Part shown: positions 8,068 through 15,255 of the stretch, piece after piece
Position numbering within the stretch: the first letter of the stretch is position 1
Layout of the letters: the number at the start of each line of letters is the position of its first letter
Assembly (NCBI RefSeq): GCF_022811725.1
Contig: NZ_CP094527.1
Location: 62,001-126,000 of the forward strand
Direction: 5' to 3'
DNA length: 64,000 nt
Origin: Mucilaginibacter sp. SMC90
Lineage (GTDB): Bacteria > Bacteroidota > Bacteroidia > Sphingobacteriales > Sphingobacteriaceae
Notes under the pieces: model-generated
What the model saw: the letters and a program-made list of their open reading frames with translations, nothing else
Told to the model about the DNA's origin: nothing
Database searches by the model: none
Translations under genes and position numbers: made by a program

Positions 8068-8715
8068 ATGAACAGACGTGACTCCCTTAAAGCCCTTGGC
8101 TTAGGAACACTTTCGGCAGGATTATTACTGGAGGCCTGTAAAACCGATACTAAAAAAGGCGCAGAAGAAGCCGTTGCCCCAGCAGCCGGCGACGAAGTTG
8201 GCCGCCAGCCGTTTGAGGTTGAGCGCGACAAAAAGCTGCATGCCGATAAATTTTTTACTGCTACAGAAATGGCTACCATCACTGTACTGGCCGATATCAT
8301 TATCCCTAAGGATGAAAAATCGGGCAGTGCTTCTGATGCTAAAGTGCCCGATTTCATCGAGTTTATTGTAAAAGATATGCCCGATCATCAAACCCCAATG
8401 CGCGGTGGTTTACGCTGGCTGGACCTGCAGTGCCTTAACCGTTTTGGCAAGCCTTTTACCGATTGCACTAAAGATCAGCAAATTCAACTGGTTGATATGA
8501 TTGCTTATCCTAAAAAAGCCAAACCTGAAATGGCCCAGGGTGTAGCCTTCTTTAACCGTATGCGTGATCTTACTGCATCTGGCTTTTTCACCAGCGAAAT
8601 AGGCGTCAAAGATATTGGCTACGCAGGTAATCAACCCGGCAAATGGACAGGTGTACCTGATGATATCCTGAAGCATTACGGCATGGAAAATGTGAAAGCT
8701 TCGGCTTCGATGTAA
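8068..8715 (+). CDS. Gluconate 2-dehydrogenase subunit 3 family protein, Tat lipoprotein
   Basis: A 215-residue small subunit that usually partners a GMC oxidoreductase. The N-terminus NRRDSLKALGLGTLSAG is a twin-arginine type leader and is followed by LLEAC, a lipobox-like site at C24, so the protein is probably exported folded and lipid-anchored. The body has the family features FFTATEMATITVLADIIIP and PDFIEFIVKDMPDH. In known complexes this subunit stabilises the flavoprotein and helps carry it across the membrane. It follows the GMC gene by 20 bases; no cytochrome c subunit is seen here, so the electron acceptor is unknown. Confidence 0.87.
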   Translation: MNRRDSLKALGLGTLSAGLLLEACKTDTKKGAEEAVAPAAGDEVGRQPFEVERDKKLHADKFFTATEMATITVLADIIIPKDEKSGSASDAKVPDFIEFIVKDMPDHQTPMRGGLRWLDLQCLNRFGKPFTDCTKDQQIQLVDMIAYPKKAKPEMAQGVAFFNRMRDLTASGFFTSEIGVKDIGYAGNQPGKWTGVPDDILKHYGMENVKASASM

Positions 8716-8724
8716 ATTAATTTT

Positions 8725-8816
8725 TGTCATTGCGGGGAGGGATGACGAAGCAATCTCGTAGCTATGCCGGGCGGCCATGCTTCCGTGCGATTGCCACGCT
8801 GCGCTCGCAATGACAT
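8725..8816. repeat. Dispersed TGTCATTGCG palindromic element, copy 2
   Basis: It runs from TGTCATTGCGGGGAGGGATG to GCTGCGCTCGCAATGACAT, with a GACGAAGCAATC left arm and a GATTGCCACGCTGCG right arm. The centre GGCGGCCATGCTTCCGTGCG is in the same orientation as copy 33007. It directly follows the GMC operon and may fold into its 3' end. Confidence 0.85.
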
Positions 8817-8835
8817 TTTTTTAGAACTTACTATT

Positions 8836-8940
8836 CTTGCGCTCGTTTGTAACGAGTGCTTAACCTGGGTTTGCGTTTATAACGCGACGGGCGATACAAT
8901 CGCCAAACCATATTAAGCGCTCGTTGCAAACGAGCGCAAG
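8836..8940. repeat. Inverted repeat with 27-base arms
   Basis: Left arm 8836-8862 and right arm 8914-8940 are near-perfect reverse complements built on GCTCGTTTGCAACGAGCGC, itself a smaller palindrome. The loop is about 51 bases. It lies in the convergent gap between the GMC operon and the GH13 gene and could stop transcription from both sides, although it has no T-run. Confidence 0.75.
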
Positions 8941-8954
8941 TTTTAAATAGGGTT

Positions 8955-10520
8955 TTACTTCAACTCCCATGCCCCTACCCCAAACGCAGGCAAATTAACC
9001 GACAGCTTCTCTCCTTTTATAACCGGTTTTTCATCTCCAATAATATTAACGGGCTTTCCATTAGCGTCGATAGTTACCCCCGTTTCTTTGTCTGCCAGAT
9101 TTATAGCCACCAGTATCGTTTGCCCGGCATCTTTCCTCAAAAACGTAAATACGTGATCATTATCATTGCTGATGGTTTTGTAGCTGCCATTAACAAAAGC
9201 CGGGTTTGCCTTGCGGATAGCGATCGTCTGCTTATAGTAATGCCATAACGAATTTGGATCCTGTTTTTCTTCTTCAAGGGAGATCCCATCATTAGGTTTA
9301 TCGTTATTGAACTGATCTTTCCAAGGGCCGGTTTGTTTATACCATAAAGCCATACCCTTGCCTGTATCGCTTTTGTACCATTCAAAGGCCTCCCTGTCGG
9401 GAATCTCATTGGCATCGGTAGCGCCGAAGTTTGCCGAAGTGCCGGTCATCCCAAGCTCTTGCCCGTAATAAATTGCCGGGATACCACCCATTAGCAGGTT
9501 AAAAGCACAACCTGCCTTCATCTTTGCCAAATCACCCTTTACTGCATAACTAAAACGGGGAACGTCATGATTTTCGATAAAAACAACCTGCTGCTTTCCC
9601 GAAGGAAGCATTGCCAGTGTCGAGTCGGCATTGGCCAACAGCAACTTTTTATCAAACGACCGGATAGCAAAACATAACCGCAACCCAAATACCCGGTCAA
9701 CGCCACCATGTTCAAGGTATTCTGTGCCAAGACTAAACCAGTTGGCCTGCTCGGCTACTATCTTTATTTTAGGATTGATGACCCGCAATTTGGTTAGCAA
9801 AGGGTTCCAGAAAGTATCAAATAAATGCGGAAGGCGGCCTTTGTTATCCAGGTTATCCATCATATGATCAAGCCGGAAACCATCTACCCCATCATCAAAT
9901 TTGCCATCGCCATTAGGGTCTGTCCAATAGCTGAACAGTTTAAGGTTGTAAGCTTTTGAGGCGTCGCTGTTAAGATTGGCGGTAGTTATTTTACGGGTTA
10001 TACCGTCATAGCCTTTAAGTTCGGTTAGGTTATACACTATGGTTGATGGTTTTTTATTGTCCTTGTCATCCCATAAAATATAATCGCTATACGGCGATTT
10101 AGGATTGCCGAAGGCTTCCTTCCACCAGCGCGAATCTTCAGTAACATACTGGGTTTCCATATCCATATAAAACTTCATACCCCGGCGGTGAAGTTCTTTG
10201 ATCAGTTTAAGATAGTCGGAAAGGGTGCCGTATTTCGGATCGATCTTTTCAAAATCAACAGCAAAATAGTTATGATAAAAAACGGATTCATAAAGCGGGG
10301 TTAACAGGACGGATGTTACTCCAAGCTCCTGCAAATAATCGAGCTTTTGGCGGATGCCGTTCAGGTCGCCATGATAATCGCCATTACTGTCATAAAAGCT
10401 TCGCTGAAATATATGATAGATGATTTCGTCATTGTCAGCTGTTTTTGCCTGGGCGTTAACTTTAGTAAAAATTAATCCAAACGATAAACAAACTATGGTA
10501 AATAGTCCACTTAGTTTCAT
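8955..10520 (-). CDS. Secreted GH13 alpha-amylase family enzyme
   Basis: A 521-residue protein with a signal peptide ending at about residue 24 (KVNAQ). It has the GH13 barrel: IYHIFQRSFYDSNGDYHGDL, the nucleophile D218 in GFRLDHMMD, acid/base E257 in IVAEQANW, and D319 in FIENHDVPR. A C-terminal all-beta domain (VTIDANGKPVNI, GVGAWELK) closes the chain. It should act on alpha-glucans or maltooligosaccharides in the periplasm or outside the cell. Oddly, conserved region I, normally D-x-x-x-N-H, reads DMETQY near 119-124, so the usual His is absent. No other starch-use genes are adjacent. Confidence 0.88.
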   Translation of the reverse strand: MKLSGLFTIVCLSFGLIFTKVNAQAKTADNDEIIYHIFQRSFYDSNGDYHGDLNGIRQKLDYLQELGVTSVLLTPLYESVFYHNYFAVDFEKIDPKYGTLSDYLKLIKELHRRGMKFYMDMETQYVTEDSRWWKEAFGNPKSPYSDYILWDDKDNKKPSTIVYNLTELKGYDGITRKITTANLNSDASKAYNLKLFSYWTDPNGDGKFDDGVDGFRLDHMMDNLDNKGRLPHLFDTFWNPLLTKLRVINPKIKIVAEQANWFSLGTEYLEHGGVDRVFGLRLCFAIRSFDKKLLLANADSTLAMLPSGKQQVVFIENHDVPRFSYAVKGDLAKMKAGCAFNLLMGGIPAIYYGQELGMTGTSANFGATDANEIPDREAFEWYKSDTGKGMALWYKQTGPWKDQFNNDKPNDGISLEEEKQDPNSLWHYYKQTIAIRKANPAFVNGSYKTISNDNDHVFTFLRKDAGQTILVAINLADKETGVTIDANGKPVNIIGDEKPVIKGEKLSVNLPAFGVGAWELK

Positions 10521-10585
10521 GGTGTTTTATGATTGGTGTTTAAAGTAACGTAATGTGCTGATAATTAACAATTACTATAGGTGTG

Positions 10586-10674
10586 AAAAAATGGCTTATT
10601 TTATCCTTTGCCGATTTAAATAATAGGCCAAACACACCAAAAGACAATATTGGGGATAAAATATGCCATTTTTT
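10586..10674. repeat. Inverted repeat in the divergent GH13/alcohol dehydrogenase gap
   Basis: Arms 10586-10606 and 10654-10674 (AAAAAATGGCTTATTTTATC and its near reverse complement, one mismatch) surround a 47-base loop. The divergent intergenic region 10521-10831 otherwise holds only a candidate -7 element at 10712-10719. The repeat may be a hairpin or a paired regulator site. Confidence 0.55.
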
Positions 10675-10711
10675 GGACAATTTGCCAAAGTTTTAAAACC
10701 GTATGTTAATC

Positions 10712-10719
10712 TATTTTTG
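10712..10719 (+). promoter_or_regulatory. Candidate -7 element TATTTTTG for the alcohol dehydrogenase gene
   Basis: TATTTTTG matches TAnnTTTG and lies 112 bases before the chosen start at 10832. A clear -33 TTTG at the right spacing is not seen. Confidence 0.3.
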
Positions 10720-10831
10720 TTGTATAAGTTAAGTGTATTTAACACTACTAAAATGTTAAGCTTATGGCTTTAGCTATTGTTTAGCGCCGGTTTTAGTGGC
10801 CTATGAAAAGCACTCAAGACATATCCTAATT

Positions 10832-11950
10832 ATGGCTATAAAATGTAAGGCAGCTATTGCCGATGGAAAGAGTGGTTTTTCGATACAAGATATTGTGGTG
10901 AACCAACCCAAAGATGATGAAGTGCTGGTTAAGATAAAGGCAGCGGGACTTTGCCATACAGATCATGACTCATTAAATTGGGGCAAACAACTTATTATAG
11001 GGCATGAAGGTGCCGGTGTTGTGGTTTCGGTTGGTAAAAATGTTAGCAGCGTATTACCCGGCGATAAAGTGATTTTAAACTGGGCCATGCACTGCGGCAA
11101 ATGCTTTCAGTGCCTTGAAGGTAATCAGCATTTGTGTGAAGTAGCCTCGCCGGTTGCAGCCGGCGGCAATGGCTATACCCCGGGTCATGCTGATCTTGAG
11201 GGAACAACGCTTAACGGCGAACCTGTTTTGAGGTCTTTCAACATTGGCACAATAGCAGAGTATACGTTGGTAAAGGAGTCGGCTGTGGTAAAAAACACGT
11301 CCGAAACCATGTCGTTCCCCGCAGCAAGCATCATCAGTTGCGGTGTGATGACAGGTTACGGTTCGGTAGTAAATGCAGCTAAGCTAAAAGCAGGCTCATC
11401 GGCGGTGGTGCTGGGCACAGGCGGCGTGGGCCTTAATGTGATCCAGGGCGCAAAAGTTGCACAAGCCGGTAAGATCATCGCTATTGACATTAATCCCACC
11501 AGGCTTGAAATGGCTGTTAAATTTGGTGCCACGCATATAATTTTGGCTGCCAAGGATGATAACGGCTTACTCAAAGCAGCCGAAGAGGTAAAAAAACTTA
11601 CCGGCGGCCGAGGTGCCGACTATGCATTTGAATGTACCGCGATACCTGAGTTAGGCGCGGCCCCTTTAGCTATGGTGCGCAACGCCGGTACGGCAGTACA
11701 GGTAAGCGGTATTGAGCAGGATATCACCATTGATATGCGCCTTTTTGAATGGGATAAAATTTACATCAACCCGCTTTATGGCAAATGCCGCCCGCAAATT
11801 GACTTCCCCGAAATAGTACAGCATTATACCGGCGGGAGCTTACTGCTCGAAGAAATGATTACACGTACATACTCTATAAACGAACTTGATAAAGCTTTTG
11901 ACGATATGCTGAAAGGCAAAAACGCAAAAGGGGTTATCGTTTTCGACTAA
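10832..11950 (+). CDS. Zinc-dependent alcohol dehydrogenase (class III-like MDR)
   Basis: A 372-residue medium-chain dehydrogenase. Catalytic zinc ligands appear as GLCHTDHD (Cys) and IIGHEGAGVV (His-Glu). The structural zinc loop CGKCFQCLEGNQHLC has the four cysteines with classic spacing, and GTGGVGLNVIQGAK is the NAD-binding glycine motif. The length and the MAIKCKAAIADG start are typical of formaldehyde/long-chain alcohol dehydrogenases; I used the ATG at 10832 instead of one 36 bases upstream for that reason. The esterase gene starts eight bases after its stop. An S-formylglutathione hydrolase-like partner would suggest aldehyde detoxification, but that is inference. Confidence 0.9.
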   Translation: MAIKCKAAIADGKSGFSIQDIVVNQPKDDEVLVKIKAAGLCHTDHDSLNWGKQLIIGHEGAGVVVSVGKNVSSVLPGDKVILNWAMHCGKCFQCLEGNQHLCEVASPVAAGGNGYTPGHADLEGTTLNGEPVLRSFNIGTIAEYTLVKESAVVKNTSETMSFPAASIISCGVMTGYGSVVNAAKLKAGSSAVVLGTGGVGLNVIQGAKVAQAGKIIAIDINPTRLEMAVKFGATHIILAAKDDNGLLKAAEEVKKLTGGRGADYAFECTAIPELGAAPLAMVRNAGTAVQVSGIEQDITIDMRLFEWDKIYINPLYGKCRPQIDFPEIVQHYTGGSLLLEEMITRTYSINELDKAFDDMLKGKNAKGVIVFD

Positions 11951-11958
11951 ACAAGCCC

Positions 11959-12756
11959 ATGCCATTTAAAACTACCGAGATTTCTAATCCGCAATATGAA
12001 AGTAATCAGCTACGGTTTATAACTGTAAAAACCCCCAATTTAAAAGGCAGGGGGGATATTTGCGTGTATGTGCCGTCGGGGGCCAATAAAAGCGAGGTTT
12101 TACCCATTGTAATATTACTGCACGGCGTGTATGGTAGCGCATGGAGCTGGGCCATGAGCGCAGGCGTGCATTTAAAAACCAATGAGCTTATTCAAAAAGG
12201 CGAATTGCCAAGAATGATACTGGCCATGCCATCAGACGGGCTTTGGGGCGATGGCTCGGGCTATTTACCGCATAGCGGGTTTAATTTTGAACAATGGATA
12301 GCCGAAGATGTACCTGCAGCTGTAATGGAAAATATCCCTGGTGCTAAGCAAAATTCTCCATTGTTTATTGCCGGCCTTTCTATGGGAGGTTTTGGCGCTT
12401 TAAGGATAGGTGCCAAATACGGGCATAAGTTTAAAGCAATTTCTGGCCTTTCATCTATAACAAGTTTGCCGCAAATTAAGCTTTTTGCAGGCGAACCTTT
12501 AAAAACTTACGCCCAGGATATCGTGGCCGATGAAGATGTGTTTGCTACGTTTAAAAAATACAGGGACCAACTGCCGCCTGTCCGTTTTGACTGCGGTGTT
12601 AATGATTTGCTCATTAACTACAATCGCGACCTGCACAAAAAGCTGAACAAGGAGAAAATACCCCATATTTATGAAGAAAACCCAGGCGGGCACGAATGGT
12701 CATACTGGGCGAAGCATATTTTATCAACCCTTAATTTTTTTGTCAGTAAACTGTAA
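11959..12756 (+). CDS. Alpha/beta-hydrolase, esterase D/PHB depolymerase-like
   Basis: A 265-residue cytoplasmic protein without a signal peptide. It has an oxyanion segment ILLHGVYGSAWSW near 52, nucleophile S141 in AGLSMGGFGALR, and the catalytic His in GGHEWSYW near the C-terminus, matching the putative esterase family (Pfam esterase, PF00756). The acid residue is probably in FDCGVNDLLINYN. It follows the zinc alcohol dehydrogenase by eight bases, so both likely act in one pathway, for example removing an ester product of aldehyde oxidation. The substrate cannot be read from the sequence. Confidence 0.85.
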   Translation: MPFKTTEISNPQYESNQLRFITVKTPNLKGRGDICVYVPSGANKSEVLPIVILLHGVYGSAWSWAMSAGVHLKTNELIQKGELPRMILAMPSDGLWGDGSGYLPHSGFNFEQWIAEDVPAAVMENIPGAKQNSPLFIAGLSMGGFGALRIGAKYGHKFKAISGLSSITSLPQIKLFAGEPLKTYAQDIVADEDVFATFKKYRDQLPPVRFDCGVNDLLINYNRDLHKKLNKEKIPHIYEENPGGHEWSYWAKHILSTLNFFVSKL

Positions 12757-12810
12757 GTAAGGCGGTTAATATAAACTAACCGTTGGGTTATAATGTGCGA
12801 ATATCATTAT

Positions 12811-12843
12811 TTTGTCAGTTTTGATTAGTCGAACATACCATTA
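12811..12843 (+). promoter_or_regulatory. Candidate Bacteroidota promoter ahead of the structured RNA
   Basis: TTTG at 12811-12814 is followed 21 bases later by TACCATTA (12836-12843), close to the TTTG-N19-21-TAnnTTTG layout but with a weak -7 box. It points at the structured, terminator-ended segment downstream. Confidence 0.3.
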
Positions 12844-12952
12844 TCACTATAAGTAACGTTTATCTACTTTGTAGGTTAACACCTGCAAATAGTGATAAGG
12901 TTTAGGTTTAAAGCCCCCAAGCAGCGAGTGCAAGGGGGCTTTTATTTTAGAA
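12841..12952 (+). ncRNA. Candidate structured small RNA ending in an intrinsic terminator
   Basis: An outer 10-base stem TTATCACTAT/ATAGTGATAA (12841-12850 with 12889-12898) encloses an inner stem TGTAGGT/ACCTGCA with a TAAC loop. A GC-rich hairpin with AAGCCCCC/GGGGGCTT ends (12911-12941) and TTTATTTT then follows. No open frame spans it and the neighbours point elsewhere. It lies in the 12757-13125 gap, whose remainder shows nothing else but a small CGGTTA/TAACCG hairpin after the esterase gene. A processed 3' UTR of the esterase mRNA is the alternative. Confidence 0.45.
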
Positions 12953-13125
12953 AATGTAGAGAAGCTTTGCAAATAACGAGTTAATTCGTCCCGGGCTGTG
13001 CTATACATAAACTAAGCATGCATCAAAAATAATCATAGGGGCTGGGTGACAGATGAGTGAAGTCACAAGTTAAAAGCAGTTTGCTTTTCATCACTAATTT
13101 ACAAACTCGCGACAATGAAAGCCTT

Positions 13126-13737
13126 TTATGATACTCTAACCTTTTCAAAATTCAAACCTGACATTTGTTCTTTTTGTATAGCTCCTTTCAATTCCTGACT
13201 TACATAAATGGCTGATGGTATTTTCCATAAATTGCCGGGAGTAGGTTTTGTGAATACCGTATATCCCTTAATTTTTGAATGCGAAAAGCATGGTACAATT
13301 ATTCTATCTGTCCCTTTTATAAATATTGTTTTTTCAACGTCTAAAACATCTAATGACTGCTTAAATCGCAACAAAAAATATATTCTCTGTTCATTATTGC
13401 CATTTACCTTTACTGAAATCCAATCGACACCTTCATGGCCCGTTAATTTACTATCTATAGTCGCCTTGAGTTTTTCTGAAAACAAAGGTGTTGCAGAGTC
13501 ATTGGGGAGATAATCTAACCAAATTTTATCTAATGAGCTTAGATCATCATCTCGTTTCAATCCACCTTTTTGTACCGATAATCTAAATAATTTTAACTCG
13601 AAAGGTAAATCAGTCGTATTATCTAAATCGTTTATTAATTCATAAACGGATTTGCTTCCTTCCGGAGCAAACGCACTTGCTATAGCTTTGCTATTATTGG
13701 GCCCTCCTAATAAAAAATATGAGTTTATTATTTCCAT
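13126..13737 (-). CDS. Imm11/DUF1629-like immunity protein, orphan
   Basis: A 203-residue cytoplasmic protein. The order of FSEKLKATIDSK, then EGVDWISVKVNG, YFLLRFKQSLDVLDVEKT, a GYTVFTKP strand, and a final IYVSQELKGAIQKEQMSGLNFEKV resembles the DUF1629/Imm11 family of immunity proteins, which neutralise polymorphic toxins. No toxin gene is adjacent. The coding strand is visibly richer in A and T than its neighbours, with many AAA and TTA codons, which is consistent with recent transfer. Adjacent genes point away from it and it has its own AT-rich upstream region to 13957. The family call is moderate. Confidence 0.6.
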   Translation of the reverse strand: MEIINSYFLLGGPNNSKAIASAFAPEGSKSVYELINDLDNTTDLPFELKLFRLSVQKGGLKRDDDLSSLDKIWLDYLPNDSATPLFSEKLKATIDSKLTGHEGVDWISVKVNGNNEQRIYFLLRFKQSLDVLDVEKTIFIKGTDRIIVPCFSHSKIKGYTVFTKPTPGNLWKIPSAIYVSQELKGAIQKEQMSGLNFEKVRVS

Positions 13738-13957
13738 GCTGTTTTACGTAAAAGTTGTAAGGTTTGTATTGCCGGTTGTTTAAAATGTTTTGCTCAAATG
13801 AATAAATGTAAAAAACATTTCTATCTCCTCAAGCGGCGTTTGCTATCGATTTCACTTCCTGCAATGTAAAATCATGATATGCGTTAGGGAGGCTTGTTTT
13901 TCTTTCAGGCAGATGTTGATCTTTTCGTTTACTTTAGTTGCCTGTTTAATATCCTTA

Positions 13958-14410
13958 ATGAGCGATCTGAAGAAAGAATTACATCAGCTATGTGTTAACC
14001 ATGTGCGTAAAATTATGGAAGCCACAGAGCTTGCCATTGCCGATGCGCAAAAATCCTCAACTGATGATACGAAAAGCAGCGCGGGCGATAAATACGAAAC
14101 CGGGCGGGAAATGGCGCAGCAGGAAACCAACCGCAACATGGCGCAGCTTAATGAAGCCAACAAATTGTTAGTGGCCTTAAATCGCATAGGTACAACAGGG
14201 GCATCAGTACATGCCGAGCCTGGCAGCGTGATAGTTACCAATAACGGCAATTTTTATCTGGCTATAAGTGCGGGAGCTTTAACGCTTAATGGCAAAACAT
14301 TTTTTGCGGTGTCTCCTGCATCGCCGGTGGGCAACATGCTTAGTGGTAAAAAGGCCGGAGACGAGTTTGTATTAAATGGGAAGCACTATAAAATAGAATC
14401 GGTGCTTTAG
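13958..14410 (+). CDS. GreA/GreB C-terminal-domain-like protein
   Basis: A 150-residue acidic/polar protein. The N-terminal half is predicted helical (SDLKKELHQLCVNHVRKIME, then KYETGREMAQQETNRNMAQL). The C-terminal half (EPGSVIVTNNGNFYLAISAG, FFAVSPASPVGNMLSGKKAG, DEFVLNGKHYKIESVL) has the order of the FKBP-like Gre factor C-terminal domain: a strand-rich block, the SPxSPxGxxLxGKxxGD loop, and a final YxI strand. It lacks a full Gre coiled coil, so it may bind RNA polymerase in another way. Relatives in Bacteroidota are often misnamed 3-oxoacyl-ACP synthase. I start it at 13958 because the upstream extension is a hydrophobic, poorly supported stretch. Confidence 0.7.
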   Translation: MSDLKKELHQLCVNHVRKIMEATELAIADAQKSSTDDTKSSAGDKYETGREMAQQETNRNMAQLNEANKLLVALNRIGTTGASVHAEPGSVIVTNNGNFYLAISAGALTLNGKTFFAVSPASPVGNMLSGKKAGDEFVLNGKHYKIESVL

Positions 14411-14640
14411 TTTTGACGCCGATTTATGGGCGCTGAATAATTTTTTTGTTACGTTAATATTAAAAAAATACTGGCGCGTGCGTTTTTCATAATTATTTTA
14501 CAAAAACACCCCGTTTTTAAAACAAAACGGATATCCCTTTGTATTAATGGGTTGACTAATGCCAATTATGTTCACAAAACCTGTGAAAAAATAATTTTTT
14601 TTAAAATAAAAGCACTCATTCACATAAACATGCAGTAATC

Positions 14641-14672
14641 ATCAAATATCTATTACTATATTTGATGTTAAC
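14641..14672 (+). promoter_or_regulatory. Promoter with overlapping palindrome for the RRM gene
   Basis: TATATTTG at 14657-14664 fits the -7 element. It sits in an inverted repeat ATCAAATAT (14641-14649) and ATATTTGAT (14658-14666), so a dimeric regulator bound here would cover the promoter. A leader of about 48 bases follows. The rest of the 14411-14719 gap is AT-rich with a small CCGTTTT/AAAACGG hairpin at 14511-14530. Confidence 0.4.
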
Positions 14673-14719
14673 AAAACGTGGGTAATTAACAAAGCATGCC
14701 CATTAAAAACTAAATATTA

Positions 14720-15103
14720 ATGAACATATTCGTAGGAAGTCTTCCTTTTACTTTAGGGGAAGCCGATTTAAAACAGCTTTTCGAAGCTTATGGTGAAGTT
14801 AACTCAGTAAAAATTATTATTGACAGGGAATCAGGAAGAAGCAAAGGATTCGGATTCATTGAAATGGCAGATGATGAGGCGGCACAACAAGCTATAAGCA
14901 GCCTAAACGGTTCTGAAGTTAAAGGAAGATCAATTGCAGTAAGCCAGGCAGAAGAGAAAAAACCAGGTGGCGATCGCAGAAGCAGTGGCGGTGGCTACGG
15001 CGGCGGTAACCGCGGTGGCGGTGGTTACGGTGGTGGCAACCGCGGCGGCGGTGGCGGCGGCTATTCAAGAGATAATCGTGGCGGCGGCGGCAAAAGCTGG
15101 TAA
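14720..15103 (+). CDS. Glycine-rich RRM RNA-binding protein
   Basis: A 127-residue protein with one RNA recognition motif at residues 1-78: RNP2 is IFVGSL (3-8) and RNP1 is KGFGFIEM (about 42-49), with the aromatic positions kept. The tail from about residue 85 is disordered and glycine/arginine-rich, with repeated GGGYGGGNRGG units and a final GGGGKSW. Such proteins bind single-stranded RNA and are often cold- or stress-induced; the tail could aid annealing or condensation. It is a single gene with a likely own promoter upstream and a strong terminator downstream. The repetitive GC-rich end is coding, not an intergenic repeat. Confidence 0.93.
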   Translation: MNIFVGSLPFTLGEADLKQLFEAYGEVNSVKIIIDRESGRSKGFGFIEMADDEAAQQAISSLNGSEVKGRSIAVSQAEEKKPGGDRRSSGGGYGGGNRGGGGYGGGNRGGGGGGYSRDNRGGGGKSW

Positions 15104-15112
15104 AATATAACC

Positions 15113-15154
15113 TAAAGTAAAATACCGGGCTCATTAAACCGGTATTTTACTTTA
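15113..15154. terminator. Bidirectional terminator between the RRM gene and the GAF kinase
   Basis: Sixteen-base perfect arms TAAAGTAAAATACCGG (15113-15128) and 15139-15154, with a 10-base loop. A/T-rich ends give U-rich tails in both directions; the flanking genes are convergent. Confidence 0.85.
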
Positions 15155-15255
15155 GATATTGCATCTGTAAATCTACCTTTCCGGAAAACTTTTTATTAGG
15201 AATTTTTGCCTTATCAGGATTTTTGTGCCCTGAAGTTTTTCACACCAAGGGTATA

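Noticed and set aside
14976..15095. GC-rich tandem repeat as a non-coding element
   Set aside because: It is in frame and encodes the glycine/arginine-rich tail of the RRM protein.
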